64,000 bases of DNA from the NCBI RefSeq assembly GCF_008692845.1, contig NZ_VXJW01000017.1:1-64000 (forward strand), read 5' to 3'. The notes under the pieces are model-generated. The model saw nothing but the letters and a program-made list of their open reading frames with translations. It searched no databases and was not told the DNA's origin. The translations under genes were made by a program, and so were the position numbers. This document shows positions 21,535 through 38,021 of the stretch, piece by piece; position 1 is the first letter of the stretch; each line of letters opens with the position of its first letter. The stretch is from Salmonella enterica subsp. arizonae. GTDB lineage: Bacteria; Pseudomonadota; Gammaproteobacteria; Enterobacterales; Enterobacteriaceae.

Positions 21535-22068
21535 ATGTCTGAATTTGTTACGGTAGCTCGCCCCTACGCCAAAGCAGCTTTTGACTTTGCCGTTGAACAC
21601 CAAAGCGTAGATCGCTGGCAGGATATGCTGGCGTTTGCCGCCGAGGTAACTAAGAACGAACAAATGGCAGAGCTTCTCTCTGGCGCGCTGGCGCCGGAAA
21701 CGCTCGCTGAGTCGTTTATCGCAGTCTGCGGTGAGCAGTTAGACGAACATGGTCAGAACCTGATTCGGGTCATGGCCGAAAACAATCGTCTGAACGCGCT
21801 CCCGGATGTTCTGGAGCAGTTTATTCACCTGCGTGCAGCCAGTGAAGCTACCTCCGAGGTAGAAGTTACGTCTGCAACTGCATTGAGTGAAGAGCAGCTT
21901 TCGAAAATTAGCGCCGCGATGGAAAAACGTCTGTCACGCAAAGTGAAGCTGAATTGCAAAATCGATAAGTCTGTAATGGCAGGCGTTATCATCCGGGCGG
22001 GTGATATGGTCATTGATGGCAGCGTACGCGGCCGTCTTGAGCGCCTTGCAGACGTCTTGCAGTCTTAA
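21535..22068 (+). CDS. atpH: ATP synthase F1 subunit delta
   Basis: A 177-aa subunit that joins the peripheral stalk to the top of F1. OSCP family. Strong GGAGGGAGGGG ribosome site immediately upstream. Confidence 0.97.
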
Positions 22069-22080
22069 GGGGACTGGAGC

Positions 22081-23622
22081 ATGCAACTGAATTCCACCGA
22101 AATCAGCGAACTGATCAAGCAGCGCATTGCTCAGTTCAATGTTGTGAGTGAAGCTCACAACGAAGGTACTATTGTTTCTGTAAGTGACGGTGTTATCCGC
22201 ATTCACGGCCTGGCCGATTGTATGCAGGGTGAAATGATCTCCCTGCCGGGGAACCGTTACGCTATCGCACTGAACCTGGAGCGCGACTCTGTGGGGGCGG
22301 TAGTTATGGGTCCGTACGCTGACCTTGCCGAAGGCATGAAAGTTAAATGTACGGGTCGTATCCTGGAAGTTCCAGTTGGCCGCGGCCTGCTGGGACGTGT
22401 GGTAAATACCCTGGGTGCGCCAATCGACGGTAAAGGTCCGGTTGATAATGACGGCTTCTCTGCCGTTGAAGCTATCGCGCCGGGCGTTATCGATCGTCAG
22501 TCCGTCGATCAGCCGGTACAGACTGGTTATAAAGCCGTTGACTCCATGATCCCAATCGGTCGTGGTCAGCGTGAATTAATCATCGGCGACCGTCAGACCG
22601 GTAAAACCGCGCTTGCTATCGACGCCATTATCAACCAGCGCGACTCCGGCATTAAATGTATCTATGTCGCTATCGGCCAGAAAGCGTCCACCATCTCTAA
22701 CGTGGTGCGTAAACTGGAAGAACACGGCGCGCTGGCTAACACCATCGTTGTGGTGGCGACCGCGTCCGAATCCGCCGCGCTGCAATATCTGGCGCCGTAT
22801 GCCGGTTGCGCAATGGGCGAATATTTCCGTGACCGCGGCGAAGATGCGCTAATCATTTACGATGACCTGTCTAAACAGGCTGTCGCATACCGTCAGATCT
22901 CCCTGCTGCTCCGTCGTCCGCCTGGACGTGAAGCATTCCCGGGCGACGTATTCTACCTCCACTCTCGTTTGCTGGAGCGTGCTGCGCGTGTTAACGCCGA
23001 CTACGTCGAAGCCTACACTAAAGGTGAAGTAAAAGGGAAAACCGGTTCACTGACCGCGCTGCCGATTATCGAAACGCAGGCAGGTGACGTTTCCGCGTTC
23101 GTTCCGACCAACGTAATTTCGATTACCGATGGTCAGATCTTCCTGGAATCTAACCTGTTTAACGCCGGTATTCGTCCTGCGGTTAACCCGGGGATCTCTG
23201 TATCCCGTGTAGGTGGCGCAGCACAGACCAAGATCATGAAAAAACTGTCCGGTGGTATTCGTACCGCGCTGGCGCAGTATCGTGAACTGGCGGCGTTCTC
23301 CCAGTTTGCATCCGACCTTGACGATGCCACCCGTAAACAGCTTGATCACGGTCAGAAAGTGACCGAACTGCTGAAACAGAAACAGTATGCGCCGATGTCC
23401 GTTGCGCAGCAGTCTCTGGTTCTGTTTGCAGCAGAACGTGGTTATCTGGCGGATGTCGAACTGGCGAAAATCGGTAGCTTCGAAGCCGCATTGCTGGCTT
23501 ACGTCGACCGTGATCACGCTCCGCTGATGCAAGAGATCAACCAGTCCGGTGGCTATAACGACGAAATCGAAGGCAAGCTGAAAGGCATCCTCGATTCCTT
23601 CAAAGCAACCCAGTCCTGGTAA
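22081..23622 (+). CDS. atpA: ATP synthase F1 subunit alpha
   Basis: A 513-aa non-catalytic nucleotide-binding subunit. Walker A GDRQTGKT (about 169-176) and the arginine-finger signature [13 protein letters not shown] (about 363-375) are present. Confidence 0.98.
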   Translation: MQLNSTEISELIKQRIAQFNVVSEAHNEGTIVSVSDGVIRIHGLADCMQGEMISLPGNRYAIALNLERDSVGAVVMGPYADLAEGMKVKCTGRILEVPVGRGLLGRVVNTLGAPIDGKGPVDNDGFSAVEAIAPGVIDRQSVDQPVQTGYKAVDSMIPIGRGQRELIIGDRQTGKTALAIDAIINQRDSGIKCIYVAIGQKASTISNVVRKLEEHGALANTIVVVATASESAALQYLAPYAGCAMGEYFRDRGEDALIIYDDLSKQAVAYRQISLLLRRPPGREAFPGDVFYLHSRLLERAARVNADYVEAYTKGEVKGKTGSLTALPIIETQAGDVSAFVPTNVISITDGQIFLESNLFNAGIRPAVNPGISVSRVGGAAQTKIMKKLSGGIRTALAQYRELAAFSQFASDLDDATRKQLDHGQKVTELLKQKQYAPMSVAQQSLVLFAAERGYLADVELAKIGSFEAALLAYVDRDHAPLMQEINQSGGYNDEIEGKLKGILDSFKATQSW

Positions 23623-23672
23623 CGTCTGGCGGCTTGCCTTAGGGCAGGCCGCAAGGCATTGAGGAGAAGCTC

Positions 23673-25945
<2,273 letters not shown>

Positions 25946-25965
25946 CGCCTTAATCGGAGGGTGAT

Positions 25966-26385
25966 ATGGCAATGACTTACCACCTGGATGTCGTCAGCGC
26001 GGAGCAACAAATGTTCTCCGGTCTGGTCGAGAAAATCCAGGTTACGGGTAGCGAAGGCGAACTGGGAATTTACCCGGGTCACGCGCCGCTGCTCACCGCC
26101 ATTAAGCCTGGTATGATTCGCATCGTTAAGCAGCACGGTCATGAAGAGTTTATCTATCTGTCCGGCGGCATTCTGGAAGTGCAGCCTGGCACCGTGACCG
26201 TTCTGGCGGATACCGCGATTCGCGGTCAGGATCTCGACGAAGCGCGAGCCCTGGAAGCGAAGCGTAAAGCCGAAGAGCACATTAAGAGCTCGCACGGTGA
26301 CGTGGATTACGCTCAGGCGTCTGCGGAACTGGCCAAAGCGATCGCTAAACTGCGCGTTATCGAGTTGACCAAAAAAGCGATGTAA
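25966..26385 (+). CDS. atpC: ATP synthase F1 subunit epsilon
   Basis: A 139-aa subunit with an N-terminal beta-sandwich and a C-terminal helical hairpin that can inhibit ATP hydrolysis. Last gene of the operon. Confidence 0.97.
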   Translation: MAMTYHLDVVSAEQQMFSGLVEKIQVTGSEGELGIYPGHAPLLTAIKPGMIRIVKQHGHEEFIYLSGGILEVQPGTVTVLADTAIRGQDLDEARALEAKRKAEEHIKSSHGDVDYAQASAELAKAIAKLRVIELTKKAM

Positions 26386-26402
26386 CACCGGCTTGAAAGC
26401 AT

Positions 26403-26435
26403 AAAACCAGTCTGATCTCAGGCTGGTTTTTTTTT
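26403..26435 (+). terminator. atp operon terminator
   Basis: AAAACCAGTCTGA paired with TCAGGCTGGTTT (one G-U pair), followed by nine T residues. Eighteen bp after atpC. Confidence 0.9.
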
Positions 26436-26660
26436 ACCTGTGATTTATGACCTATGCCGAATCTTACTTCATGGCTCAAAAAAATAGCAAAAACATCACC
26501 CTAACGCTTTAATCAAGGTATAGCGCGACTTTTCACAAGACAAATACTGCGTCAATGGTCGAAAATGTCGCCATCGCCGTCGGAGGAACCCCGCGATCGA
26601 GCGTTTTATCCTCCTTCCATTTTACGATGAAAAAAATGTAGTATTTTCAAAGTGAAACGG

Positions 26661-26666
26661 TATAAA
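26661..26666 (+). promoter_or_regulatory. glmU -10 candidate
   Basis: TATAAA 30 bp before the glmU start, with TTTTCA about 12-17 bp upstream. The 230-bp spacer 26436-26660 contains no gene. In E. coli a NagC-dependent promoter lies here; I did not identify a NagC site with confidence. Confidence 0.35.
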
Positions 26667-26695
26667 TTCGTTCTCAAATTACAGTCAGGACGCGT

Positions 26696-28063
26696 ATGTT
26701 AAATAGTGCTATGAGCGTAGTGATCCTTGCCGCAGGTAAAGGCACACGCATGTATTCCGATATTCCTAAAGTGCTGCACACACTTGCGGGTAAAGCAATG
26801 GTGCAGCATGTCATTGATGCTGCTAATGAATTAGGCGCCTCACAGGTACATCTGGTCTACGGCCACGGTGGCGATCTGCTAAAACAGACACTGAAAAACG
26901 ATAACCTGAACTGGGTGCTTCAGGCGGAACAGTTGGGTACAGGTCATGCGATGCAGCAGGCCGCGCCCTTCTTTGGCGACGATGAAAATATTTTAATGCT
27001 TTACGGCGACGTGCCGCTGATTTCGGTTGAAACCTTACAGCGCCTGCGTGATGCAAAACCGCAGGGCGGTATTGGGTTATTAACCGTGAAGCTGGACGAT
27101 CCGAGCGGCTACGGCCGTATTACGCGTGTAAACGGTAAAGTGACCGGTATCGTTGAACATAAAGACGCCACTGACGAACAGCGTCAGATCCAGGAAATTA
27201 ACACCGGTATCCTGATCGCCAACGGCGCGGACATGAAGCGCTGGCTGTCTAAACTGACAAATAATAATGCTCAGGGTGAATATTACATCACTGATATTAT
27301 TGCACTAGCTTATCAGGAAGGGCGGGAAATCGCCGCTGTGCATCCGGCCCGCATCAGTGAAACGGAGGGTGTGAATAACCGTCTGCAGCTTTCTCGTCTG
27401 GAGCGTATTTACCAGGCCGAGCAGGCAGAAAAACTGCTGCTGGCAGGGGTTATGCTACGTGACCCGGCACGTTTTGATCTGCGCGGTAATCTGGCTCACG
27501 GGCGTGATGTGGAAATTGATACTAACGTTATCATCGAAGGTAACGTGACGCTCGGTCATCGTGTGAAGATTGGCACGGGCTGCATTATCAAAAACAGTGT
27601 GATTGGTGATGACTGTGAAATCAGCCCCTATAGCGTGGTGGAAGATGCGCGCTTAGACCCGGCCTGCACCATTGGTCCGTTCGCCCGGCTGCGTCCCGGC
27701 GCGGAGCTGTTAGCGGGCGCTCACGTCGGCAACTTCGTGGAAATGAAAAAAGCGCGTCTTGGCAAAGGATCTAAAGCCGGTCATCTGACCTACCTGGGCG
27801 ATGCGGATATTGGTGACAACGTGAATATCGGTGCGGGAACCATCACCTGTAACTACGATGGCGCGAACAAATTCAAAACCATTATTGGCGATGATGTGTT
27901 TGTCGGCTCTGATACCCAACTGGTGGCGCCGGTTACTGTCGGTAAAGGGGCCACCATCGCCGCAGGGACTACCGTCACCCGTAACGTAGCCGACAATGAA
28001 CTGGTATTAAGCCGTGTACCTCAGGTCCATAAACAGGGCTGGCAGCGTCCGGTGAAGAAGTAG
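26696..28063 (+). CDS. glmU: bifunctional GlmU: GlcN-1-P acetyltransferase / GlcNAc-1-P uridylyltransferase
   Basis: A 455-aa two-domain enzyme making UDP-GlcNAc. The N-terminal pyrophosphorylase has [15 protein letters not shown]. The C-terminal left-handed beta helix of hexapeptide repeats (from about residue 250) carries the acetyltransferase. It ends RPVKK, one Lys shorter than the E. coli protein. Co-transcribed with glmS; the E. coli transcript is cut by RNase E near the glmU stop. Confidence 0.96.
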   Translation: MLNSAMSVVILAAGKGTRMYSDIPKVLHTLAGKAMVQHVIDAANELGASQVHLVYGHGGDLLKQTLKNDNLNWVLQAEQLGTGHAMQQAAPFFGDDENILMLYGDVPLISVETLQRLRDAKPQGGIGLLTVKLDDPSGYGRITRVNGKVTGIVEHKDATDEQRQIQEINTGILIANGADMKRWLSKLTNNNAQGEYYITDIIALAYQEGREIAAVHPARISETEGVNNRLQLSRLERIYQAEQAEKLLLAGVMLRDPARFDLRGNLAHGRDVEIDTNVIIEGNVTLGHRVKIGTGCIIKNSVIGDDCEISPYSVVEDARLDPACTIGPFARLRPGAELLAGAHVGNFVEMKKARLGKGSKAGHLTYLGDADIGDNVNIGAGTITCNYDGANKFKTIIGDDVFVGSDTQLVAPVTVGKGATIAAGTTVTRNVADNELVLSRVPQVHKQGWQRPVKK

Positions 28064-28071
28064 TTTATTTT

Positions 28072-28152
28072 TGCCGGATGGCGGCTTTGCCTTATCTGGC
28101 CTACGTGCGGTGACGTTCTGTAGGCCTGATAAGCGTAAGCGCCAACCGGCAG
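28072..28152. repeat. BIME (two inverted REP units) between glmU and glmS
   Basis: GCCGGATGGCGGCTTTGCCTT...GGCCTAC and the opposed TAGGCCTGATAAGCG...AACCGGCA. Typical REP pair. Confidence 0.85.
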
Positions 28153-28360
28153 ACAAGAGATGAGGGGATAACATAATCCTCCACTCAGTAAGCAGTACCT
28201 ATAAAAATAACCCCACTCTCTACAAGGCTCGGGGTGCCCGGAATTCGGGTATTACCCACAGTATTTCGCGCTGTAGCCAACGCAGCTACGGGGTGAAAGA
28301 CGAAGGGGAAACAGGTCAGCGACAACGCATGGCGTAATGCCATAATCAGGAAATTAAACT
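28153..28360 (+). promoter_or_regulatory. glmS 5' leader, likely GlmZ-controlled
   Basis: A structured leader of about 200 bp. A hairpin ATGGCGTAATGCCAT lies just ahead of the AGGA ribosome site (28348-28351). In E. coli the small RNA GlmZ with Hfq opens an inhibitory stem in the glmS leader to activate translation when GlcN-6-P is low. The position fits; pairing was not computed. Confidence 0.45.
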
Positions 28361-30190
28361 ATGTGTGGAATTGTTGGCGCTATCGCGCAGCGTGATGTAG
28401 CTGAAATCCTTCTCGAAGGTTTACGTCGTCTGGAATACCGTGGTTACGATTCGGCCGGTCTGGCCGTGGTGGATGCAGAAGGGCACATGACCCGTCTGCG
28501 TCGTCTCGGCAAAGTACAAATGCTGTCTCAGGCCGCGGAAGAACATCCGCTGCATGGCGGAACGGGGATTGCCCACACGCGTTGGGCAACGCACGGCGAA
28601 CCTTCAGAAGCAAACGCGCATCCGCATGTTTCTGAACACATTGTGGTGGTGCATAACGGTATCATCGAAAACCATGAACCGCTACGTGAAGCGTTAAAAG
28701 CGCGCGGTTACACCTTTGTTTCCGAGACCGACACTGAAGTAATTGCTCACTTAGTGCACTGGGAGATGGAACAAGGCGGTACTCTGCGAGAAGCGGTTCT
28801 GCGTGCGATCCCGCAACTGCGCGGCGCATATGGTACGGTGATCATGGATACTCGTCATCCGGATACGTTGCTGGCTGCCCGTTCGGGTAGCCCGCTGGTT
28901 ATCGGTCTGGGTATGGGCGAAAACTTTATAGCTTCCGATCAGTTAGCGCTGTTGCCGGTGACCCGCCGTTTTATCTTCCTGGAAGAGGGGGATATCGCAG
29001 AAGTGACTCGTCGCTCGGTCGCTATTTTCGATAAAACCGGCGCGGAAGTGAAACGTCAGGATATCGAATCCAGTCTGCAATATGACGCTGGCGATAAAGG
29101 CATTTACCGTCATTACATGCAGAAAGAGATCTACGAGCAACCGAACGCGATTAAAAATACGCTGACCGGACGTATCAGCCACGGTGAGGTGGATTTAAGT
29201 GAGCTGGGCCCAGAAGCCAACGAACTACTGTCTCAGGTTGAACATATCCAGATTATCGCCTGCGGTACGTCGTACAACTCCGGGATGGTCTCTCGCTACT
29301 GGTTTGAAGCGCTGGCCGGGATCCCGTGTGACGTAGAAATTGCTTCTGAATTCCGCTACCGCAAATCTGCTGTTCGTCGTAACAGCCTGATGATTACCCT
29401 CTCTCAGTCTGGTGAAACGGCGGATACGCTGGCAGGCCTGCGTTTGTCGAAAGAGTTGGGCTATCTTGGCTCCCTCGCTATCTGTAACGTGCCGGGGTCT
29501 TCTCTGGTACGTGAATCCGATCTGGCGATGATGACTAACGCCGGGACGGAAATTGGCGTTGCCTCTACGAAGGCGTTCACCACTCAATTGACCGTTCTGT
29601 TGATGCTAGTGGCGAAACTGGCGCGTCTGAAAGGCCAGGATGCGTCCATTGAGCATGATATCGTCCATGGGTTACAGGCGCTGCCGAGCCGTATTGAGCA
29701 GATGCTCTCGCAGGATAAACGCATTGAAGCGCTGGCTGAAGATTTTTCTGACAAACATCATGCGCTGTTCCTGGGGCGTGGCGATCAGTACCCGATCGCA
29801 CTGGAAGGCGCGCTGAAGCTGAAAGAAATCTCATATATTCATGCAGAAGCCTACGCGGCAGGCGAGCTGAAACACGGCCCGCTGGCGCTGATTGACGCCG
29901 ATATGCCGGTTATTGTCGTGGCGCCGAATAACGAACTGCTGGAGAAACTGAAATCCAACATCGAAGAAGTTCGCGCCCGTGGCGGCCAGTTGTATGTCTT
30001 TGCCGATCAGGATGCAGGTTTTGTCAGCAGCGATAACATGCACATCATTGAGATGCCGCATGTGGAAGAGGTCATTGCGCCCATCTTCTATACCGTTCCG
30101 CTGCAACTGCTGGCTTACCATGTAGCGCTGATTAAAGGCACCGATGTTGATCAGCCGCGTAACCTGGCAAAATCGGTAACGGTAGAGTAA
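28361..30190 (+). CDS. glmS: glutamine-fructose-6-phosphate aminotransferase GlmS
   Basis: A 609-aa enzyme making glucosamine 6-phosphate from Fru-6-P and glutamine. After Met removal Cys1 (MCGIVGAIA) is the glutaminase nucleophile; the C-terminal half holds two SIS sugar-isomerase domains and ends in the conserved LAKSVTVE. Confidence 0.98.
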   Translation: MCGIVGAIAQRDVAEILLEGLRRLEYRGYDSAGLAVVDAEGHMTRLRRLGKVQMLSQAAEEHPLHGGTGIAHTRWATHGEPSEANAHPHVSEHIVVVHNGIIENHEPLREALKARGYTFVSETDTEVIAHLVHWEMEQGGTLREAVLRAIPQLRGAYGTVIMDTRHPDTLLAARSGSPLVIGLGMGENFIASDQLALLPVTRRFIFLEEGDIAEVTRRSVAIFDKTGAEVKRQDIESSLQYDAGDKGIYRHYMQKEIYEQPNAIKNTLTGRISHGEVDLSELGPEANELLSQVEHIQIIACGTSYNSGMVSRYWFEALAGIPCDVEIASEFRYRKSAVRRNSLMITLSQSGETADTLAGLRLSKELGYLGSLAICNVPGSSLVRESDLAMMTNAGTEIGVASTKAFTTQLTVLLMLVAKLARLKGQDASIEHDIVHGLQALPSRIEQMLSQDKRIEALAEDFSDKHHALFLGRGDQYPIALEGALKLKEISYIHAEAYAAGELKHGPLALIDADMPVIVVAPNNELLEKLKSNIEEVRARGGQLYVFADQDAGFVSSDNMHIIEMPHVEEVIAPIFYTVPLQLLAYHVALIKGTDVDQPRNLAKSVTVE

Positions 30191-30200
30191 CACCCTCAAG

Positions 30201-30225
30201 GCCCCGCAGAAGCGGGGCATTTTTT
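30201..30225 (+). terminator. glmS terminator
   Basis: GCCCCGC-AGAA-GCGGGGC followed by ATTTTTT. A strong intrinsic terminator 11 bp after glmS. Confidence 0.93.
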
Positions 30226-30398
30226 GCATTGTCTTTTTTGAGCGTTTCCCTTGTCATTTTATGATGACAAACTGTCATCTTTCCCACCTGTTTCCTGTGT
30301 CAAAAAAATAAAAATTTCTTGTAATATGACGATGATAAAACTAATTAACATATTGTTTTTTTAATGTTTTTATAAAAATCTAATTTCGATATTGTTGG

Positions 30399-31547
<1,149 letters not shown>

Positions 31548-31565
31548 TTAGTATTCTGACGAAAA

Positions 31566-31640
31566 TGGCGGGTGATGCTTATGCTAACCCGCCCTACGGT
31601 GCTGACTGAAGGCCGGATAAGCGCAGCGCCATTCGGCAAC
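31566..31640. repeat. REP elements between pstS and pstC
   Basis: A degenerate unit (TGGCGGGTGATGCTTATGC...AACCCGCCCTAC) and a clear REP (GGCCGGATAAGCGCAGCGCC...TTCGGCA). Such elements protect the pstS mRNA 3' end and help explain its excess over pstCAB. Confidence 0.75.
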
Positions 31641-31669
31641 TTCGTAAACGCGTTTAACTTAAAGAGTGA

Positions 31670-33522
<1,853 letters not shown>

Positions 33523-33530
33523 GTTTTAAA

Positions 33531-34392
<862 letters not shown>

Positions 34393-34406
34393 TTCAGGAG
34401 TGCGTA

Positions 34407-35132
34407 ATGGACAGTCTGAACCTTAATAAACATATTTCCGGCCAGTTCAACGCTGAACTGGAAAGCATCCGCACTCAGGTAATGACCATGGGCGGCATGG
34501 TGGAGCAGCAGCTTTCTGATGCTATCACCGCCATGCACAACCAGGACAGCGAGCTGGCGAAGCGCGTCATCGACGGCGATAAGCACGTCAACATGATGGA
34601 AGTAGCGATCGATGAAGCCTGCGTGCGTATTATCGCCAAGCGTCAGCCGACGGCGAGCGATCTGCGTCTGGTCATGGCGATTATCAAAACTATTGCCGAA
34701 CTGGAGCGTATTGGCGACGTGGCGGACAAAATCTGCCGTACCGCGCTGGAAAAGTTCTCCCAGCAGCACCAGCCGCTGCTGGTGAGCCTGGAATCGCTGG
34801 GTCGCCATACCGTACAGATGCTACATGATGTACTAGACGCGTTCGCGAGAATGGATCTCGACGAAGCGGTACGTATCTATCGTGAAGATAAGAAAGTTGA
34901 CCAGGAATACGAAGGTATCGTGCGCCAGCTCATGACTTACATGATGGAAGACTCGCGCACCATTCCCAGCGTTCTGACCGCTCTGTTCTGCGCCCGTTCT
35001 ATCGAGCGTATCGGCGACCGTTGCCAGAACATTTGCGAATATATCTTCTACTTCGTGAAGGGACAGGATTTCCGTCACGTTGGCGGCGACGAGCTGGATA
35101 AGCTGCTGGCCGGAAAGGATCCGAAAGAGTGA
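34407..35132 (+). CDS. phoU: phosphate-signalling regulator PhoU
   Basis: A 241-aa all-helical protein made of two PhoU repeats (each with a DxxRxxME-type metal region, e.g. [10 protein letters not shown] and [10 protein letters not shown]). It links PstSCAB to PhoR so that PhoB is off when phosphate is plentiful. Last gene of the operon. Confidence 0.97.
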   Translation: MDSLNLNKHISGQFNAELESIRTQVMTMGGMVEQQLSDAITAMHNQDSELAKRVIDGDKHVNMMEVAIDEACVRIIAKRQPTASDLRLVMAIIKTIAELERIGDVADKICRTALEKFSQQHQPLLVSLESLGRHTVQMLHDVLDAFARMDLDEAVRIYREDKKVDQEYEGIVRQLMTYMMEDSRTIPSVLTALFCARSIERIGDRCQNICEYIFYFVKGQDFRHVGGDELDKLLAGKDPKE

Positions 35133-35139
35133 TGTTTGT

Positions 35140-35175
35140 GGCGGATGGCGCTAACGCTTATCCGCCCTTGTTTTT
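35140..35175 (+). terminator. phoU terminator (REP-derived)
   Basis: GGCGGAT...ATCCGCC (35140-35146, 35160-35166) followed by TTGTTTTTT. The arms resemble a REP unit, so the repeat seems to serve as the terminator. Confidence 0.75.
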
Positions 35176-35841
35176 TCAGTGGGTAATATTCCAACCCCGC
35201 GCTTTCCACAATCCCTGCAACTGCGCCAGATCGGTAAAGGTTGTCACTTTCGGATGAACAATTGGTTTGTTATGCGGATCGGCGCAGAAATAGAACACCT
35301 CCATTCCCGCCGCAATACCTGACTGCGTGCCTGCGCTGGAATCATCTACCAGAATACACTGATCCACGTTGACGTTCATGGCGTTCGCCGCATGGAACAT
35401 CAGCGCTGGATCGGGTTTCCAGCGTTGAATGTCGTAACCGCTAAATAGCAAATCGGGAAAATGATGCAACATGCCCACTTTACCCAGCGAATGCTGCATC
35501 TTACTGACCGGCCCGTTAGATACCACGCACATGGGCGTCTTAATGCTCTTGAGCAGGGTATTCGCGCCTGCAATGGCCTCCAGCTCGGAATCGAACAGGC
35601 GAGCGACCTCGGCGCGATACACGAGCTCCAGTTCCGCCTTTGCCAGCGCAACGCCATGCTCTTTGCTGATGGTATCGATAATTTCGTAGAGCTTTATGCC
35701 CTTAAAGCGTCTGAATACTTCCGTGAGCTCAAGCGTAATGCCAAACTGCCGGAACATAGCGACATAGGCGCGCGAACAAATCACTTCACTGTCGACCAGC
35801 GTGCCGTCACAGTCAAAAAACACCGCTTCGATTTGGGACAT
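35176..35841 (-). CDS. yieH: HAD-family phosphatase YieH (6-phosphogluconate phosphatase)
   Basis: A 221-aa HAD hydrolase. Motif I FFDCDGTLVDSE, motif II VVSNG, motif III KPDP and motif IV LVDDSSAG are present. The E. coli homologue dephosphorylates 6-phosphogluconate in vitro; the role in the cell is not clear. Convergent with phoU. Confidence 0.93.
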   Translation of the reverse strand: MSQIEAVFFDCDGTLVDSEVICSRAYVAMFRQFGITLELTEVFRRFKGIKLYEIIDTISKEHGVALAKAELELVYRAEVARLFDSELEAIAGANTLLKSIKTPMCVVSNGPVSKMQHSLGKVGMLHHFPDLLFSGYDIQRWKPDPALMFHAANAMNVNVDQCILVDDSSAGTQSGIAAGMEVFYFCADPHNKPIVHPKVTTFTDLAQLQGLWKARGWNITH

Positions 35842-35891
35842 GTCATTTCCATTTTAACAAGTTTAACGTTTACGTAATGCTGAATTGCGGG

Positions 35892-35907
35892 ACGCAATCG
35901 TTGCCGT
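35892..35907 (+). promoter_or_regulatory. PurR box ahead of adeP
   Basis: ACGCAATCGTTGCCGT matches the PurR consensus ACGCAAACGTTTGCGT at 13 of 16 positions. It lies between yieH and adeP. adeP is a known or predicted PurR target in E. coli. Confidence 0.6.
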
Positions 35908-36009
35908 GCTAACAAGTTGAGTGAAAAAAATTACCACACAACTGCGCCAGGTGTCGCATTTTGGTATAGGATAACGGCGAATTTTCCCTCCTTTCTCCGG
36001 AAATTGATA

Positions 36010-37347
36010 ATGAGTCAACAACACACCACCCAGGCTTCTGGTCAGGGTATGCTGGAACGCGTGTTTAAACTGCGTGAACATGGCACGACGGCACGAACCG
36101 AAGTGATCGCCGGTTTTACCACTTTCCTGACGATGGTTTATATCGTTTTTGTTAACCCGCAAATTCTGGGCGTAGCTGGCATGGACACCAGCGCCGTCTT
36201 TGTGACTACCTGTCTGATTGCGGCTTTCGGCAGTATCCTGATGGGCCTGTTCGCTAACCTGCCGGTGGCGCTCGCGCCAGCGATGGGGTTGAACGCTTTT
36301 TTCGCTTTTGTCGTTGTCCAGGCGATGGGGCTGCCGTGGCAAGTTGGAATGGGCGCGATCTTCTGGGGCGCTATCGGACTGCTGCTACTGACCATTTTCC
36401 GCGTGCGTTACTGGATGATCGCCAACATTCCGGTTAGCCTGCGCGTTGGCATTACCAGCGGGATCGGTCTGTTTATTGGCATGATGGGGCTGAAAAACGC
36501 GGGCGTGATTGTCGCCAATCCGGAAACTCTGGTCAGCATCGGCAACCTGACCTCCCACAGCGTATTGCTGGGTATTCTGGGCTTCTTTATTATCGCTATT
36601 CTGGCGTCCCGCAACATTCATGCGGCAGTACTGGTCTCTATTATTGTTACCACGTTGCTGGGCTGGATGTTGGGCGATGTGCATTACAATGGCATCGTTT
36701 CCGCGCCGCCGAGCGTGTCGACGGTAATTGGCCATGTCGATCTGGCCGGCTCGTTGAATCTGGGGCTGGCAGGCGTCATCTTCTCCTTTATGCTGGTTAA
36801 CTTGTTCGACTCTTCCGGTACGCTGATTGGCGTGACGGATAAAGCGGGTCTGGCGGATGAGAAAGGTAAATTTCCGCGCATGAAGCAGGCGCTGTTTGTT
36901 GATAGCGTCTCTTCTGTCGCCGGGTCGTTTATCGGCACGTCTTCTGTTACTGCGTATATTGAATCCTCTTCCGGAGTCTCCGTGGGCGGACGTACTGGCC
37001 TCACTGCCGTGGTAGTCGGTTTGCTATTCCTGCTGGTCATTTTCCTGTCGCCGCTGGCAGGGATGGTGCCGGGTTATGCCGCAGCCGGCGCGCTGATTTA
37101 CGTGGGTGTGCTAATGACCTCCAGCCTGGCGCGCGTGAAGTGGCAGGATTTAACAGAGTCCGTCCCGGCCTTTATTACCGCCGTGATGATGCCGTTTAGC
37201 TTCTCGATCACCGAAGGTATCGCGCTGGGCTTTATCTCGTACTGCGTGATGAAAATTGGTACCGGTCGCCTGCGCGATCTCAGCCCATGCGTGGTGATTG
37301 TCGCGTTGTTATTTGTGCTGAAAATTGTCTTTATCGACGCGCATTAA
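36010..37347 (+). CDS. adeP: adenine permease AdeP (PurP/YieG)
   Basis: A 445-aa inner-membrane nucleobase:H+ symporter of the NCS2/AzgA-like group, with about 13-14 membrane segments. Conserved LAPAMGLNAFFAF and SSGVSVGGRTGLTA lie in the substrate region. The start MSQQHTTQASGQGML at 36010 matches E. coli; the frame is open 31 codons upstream through the operator region. Confidence 0.94.
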   Translation: MSQQHTTQASGQGMLERVFKLREHGTTARTEVIAGFTTFLTMVYIVFVNPQILGVAGMDTSAVFVTTCLIAAFGSILMGLFANLPVALAPAMGLNAFFAFVVVQAMGLPWQVGMGAIFWGAIGLLLLTIFRVRYWMIANIPVSLRVGITSGIGLFIGMMGLKNAGVIVANPETLVSIGNLTSHSVLLGILGFFIIAILASRNIHAAVLVSIIVTTLLGWMLGDVHYNGIVSAPPSVSTVIGHVDLAGSLNLGLAGVIFSFMLVNLFDSSGTLIGVTDKAGLADEKGKFPRMKQALFVDSVSSVAGSFIGTSSVTAYIESSSGVSVGGRTGLTAVVVGLLFLLVIFLSPLAGMVPGYAAAGALIYVGVLMTSSLARVKWQDLTESVPAFITAVMMPFSFSITEGIALGFISYCVMKIGTGRLRDLSPCVVIVALLFVLKIVFIDAH

Positions 37348-37354
37348 TCAATGT

Positions 37355-37434
37355 ATTGCCGGATGACGGCGTGAATACCTTATCCGCCTGGCGTTGGCCC
37401 GGTAAGATGCATGAGCGTCGCCACCGGGCATGGC
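37355..37434. repeat. BIME between adeP and yieF
   Basis: TTGCCGGATGACGGCGTG...CTTATCC and the opposed CCCGGTAAGATGC...CGCCACCGGGCA. It lies between two convergent genes. Confidence 0.75.
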
Positions 37435-37437
37435 GGA

Positions 37438-38004
37438 TTACGCTTTTACGCGCTGGATATATTCGCCAAACGCGGTCAATTGGCCCGTTAAATGGTCCAG
37501 CGTGCTTTGGTCAATCACTTCCCCGGCTTGCGGGTCGACTTTGTTCTGAATCACGCCGCCCATAAATTCTGGTTTATTCATTACCATCGCGTCGAGGAAC
37601 ACCAGAATTTGGCGCAGATGATACTGACAGCGCGCGCCGCCAATGGCGCCCATGGAACTGGTCTGGATCAGCACCGGCTTTCCGGCTAGCGGCTGCTCAG
37701 GCAGACGGGATAGCCAGTCGATGGCATTCTTCAGGCCGCCTGGAACGGAATAGTTATATTCCGGCGTTACAATGACAACGCCGTCGGCGTCGCGAATCTG
37801 CTCCGCCAGCGCCTCTACGCTGTCCGGAAATCCTTCTTCCTGTTGGATATCGGCATCATAAAGCGGAATATCTCCGATCGAAGGTAAAGGCGCTACCGTC
37901 ATTCCTGTCGGCGCGACTTTAGGCAGCGTACGCGCCACCATCCCGTTAAAGGAACCTTTGCGCAAACTTCCCAGCAATGTAACCACATTCAGCGTTTCAG
38001 ACAT
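37438..38004 (-). CDS. chrR: NAD(P)H quinone/chromate reductase YieF (ChrR)
   Basis: A 188-aa FMN-dependent flavodoxin-fold oxidoreductase. The FMN loop GSLRKGSFNG and the family signature TPEYNYSVPGGLKNAIDW are present. Reduces quinones by two electrons and chromate in vitro. Encoded 17 bp after yieE. Confidence 0.94.
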   Translation of the reverse strand: MSETLNVVTLLGSLRKGSFNGMVARTLPKVAPTGMTVAPLPSIGDIPLYDADIQQEEGFPDSVEALAEQIRDADGVVIVTPEYNYSVPGGLKNAIDWLSRLPEQPLAGKPVLIQTSSMGAIGGARCQYHLRQILVFLDAMVMNKPEFMGGVIQNKVDPQAGEVIDQSTLDHLTGQLTAFGEYIQRVKA

Positions 38005-38021
38005 ACGTGCCTCTTTTTTTA

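Noticed and set aside
36138-36395. 85-aa minus-strand open frame
   Set aside because: Opposite the membrane protein gene adeP, with no independent support.
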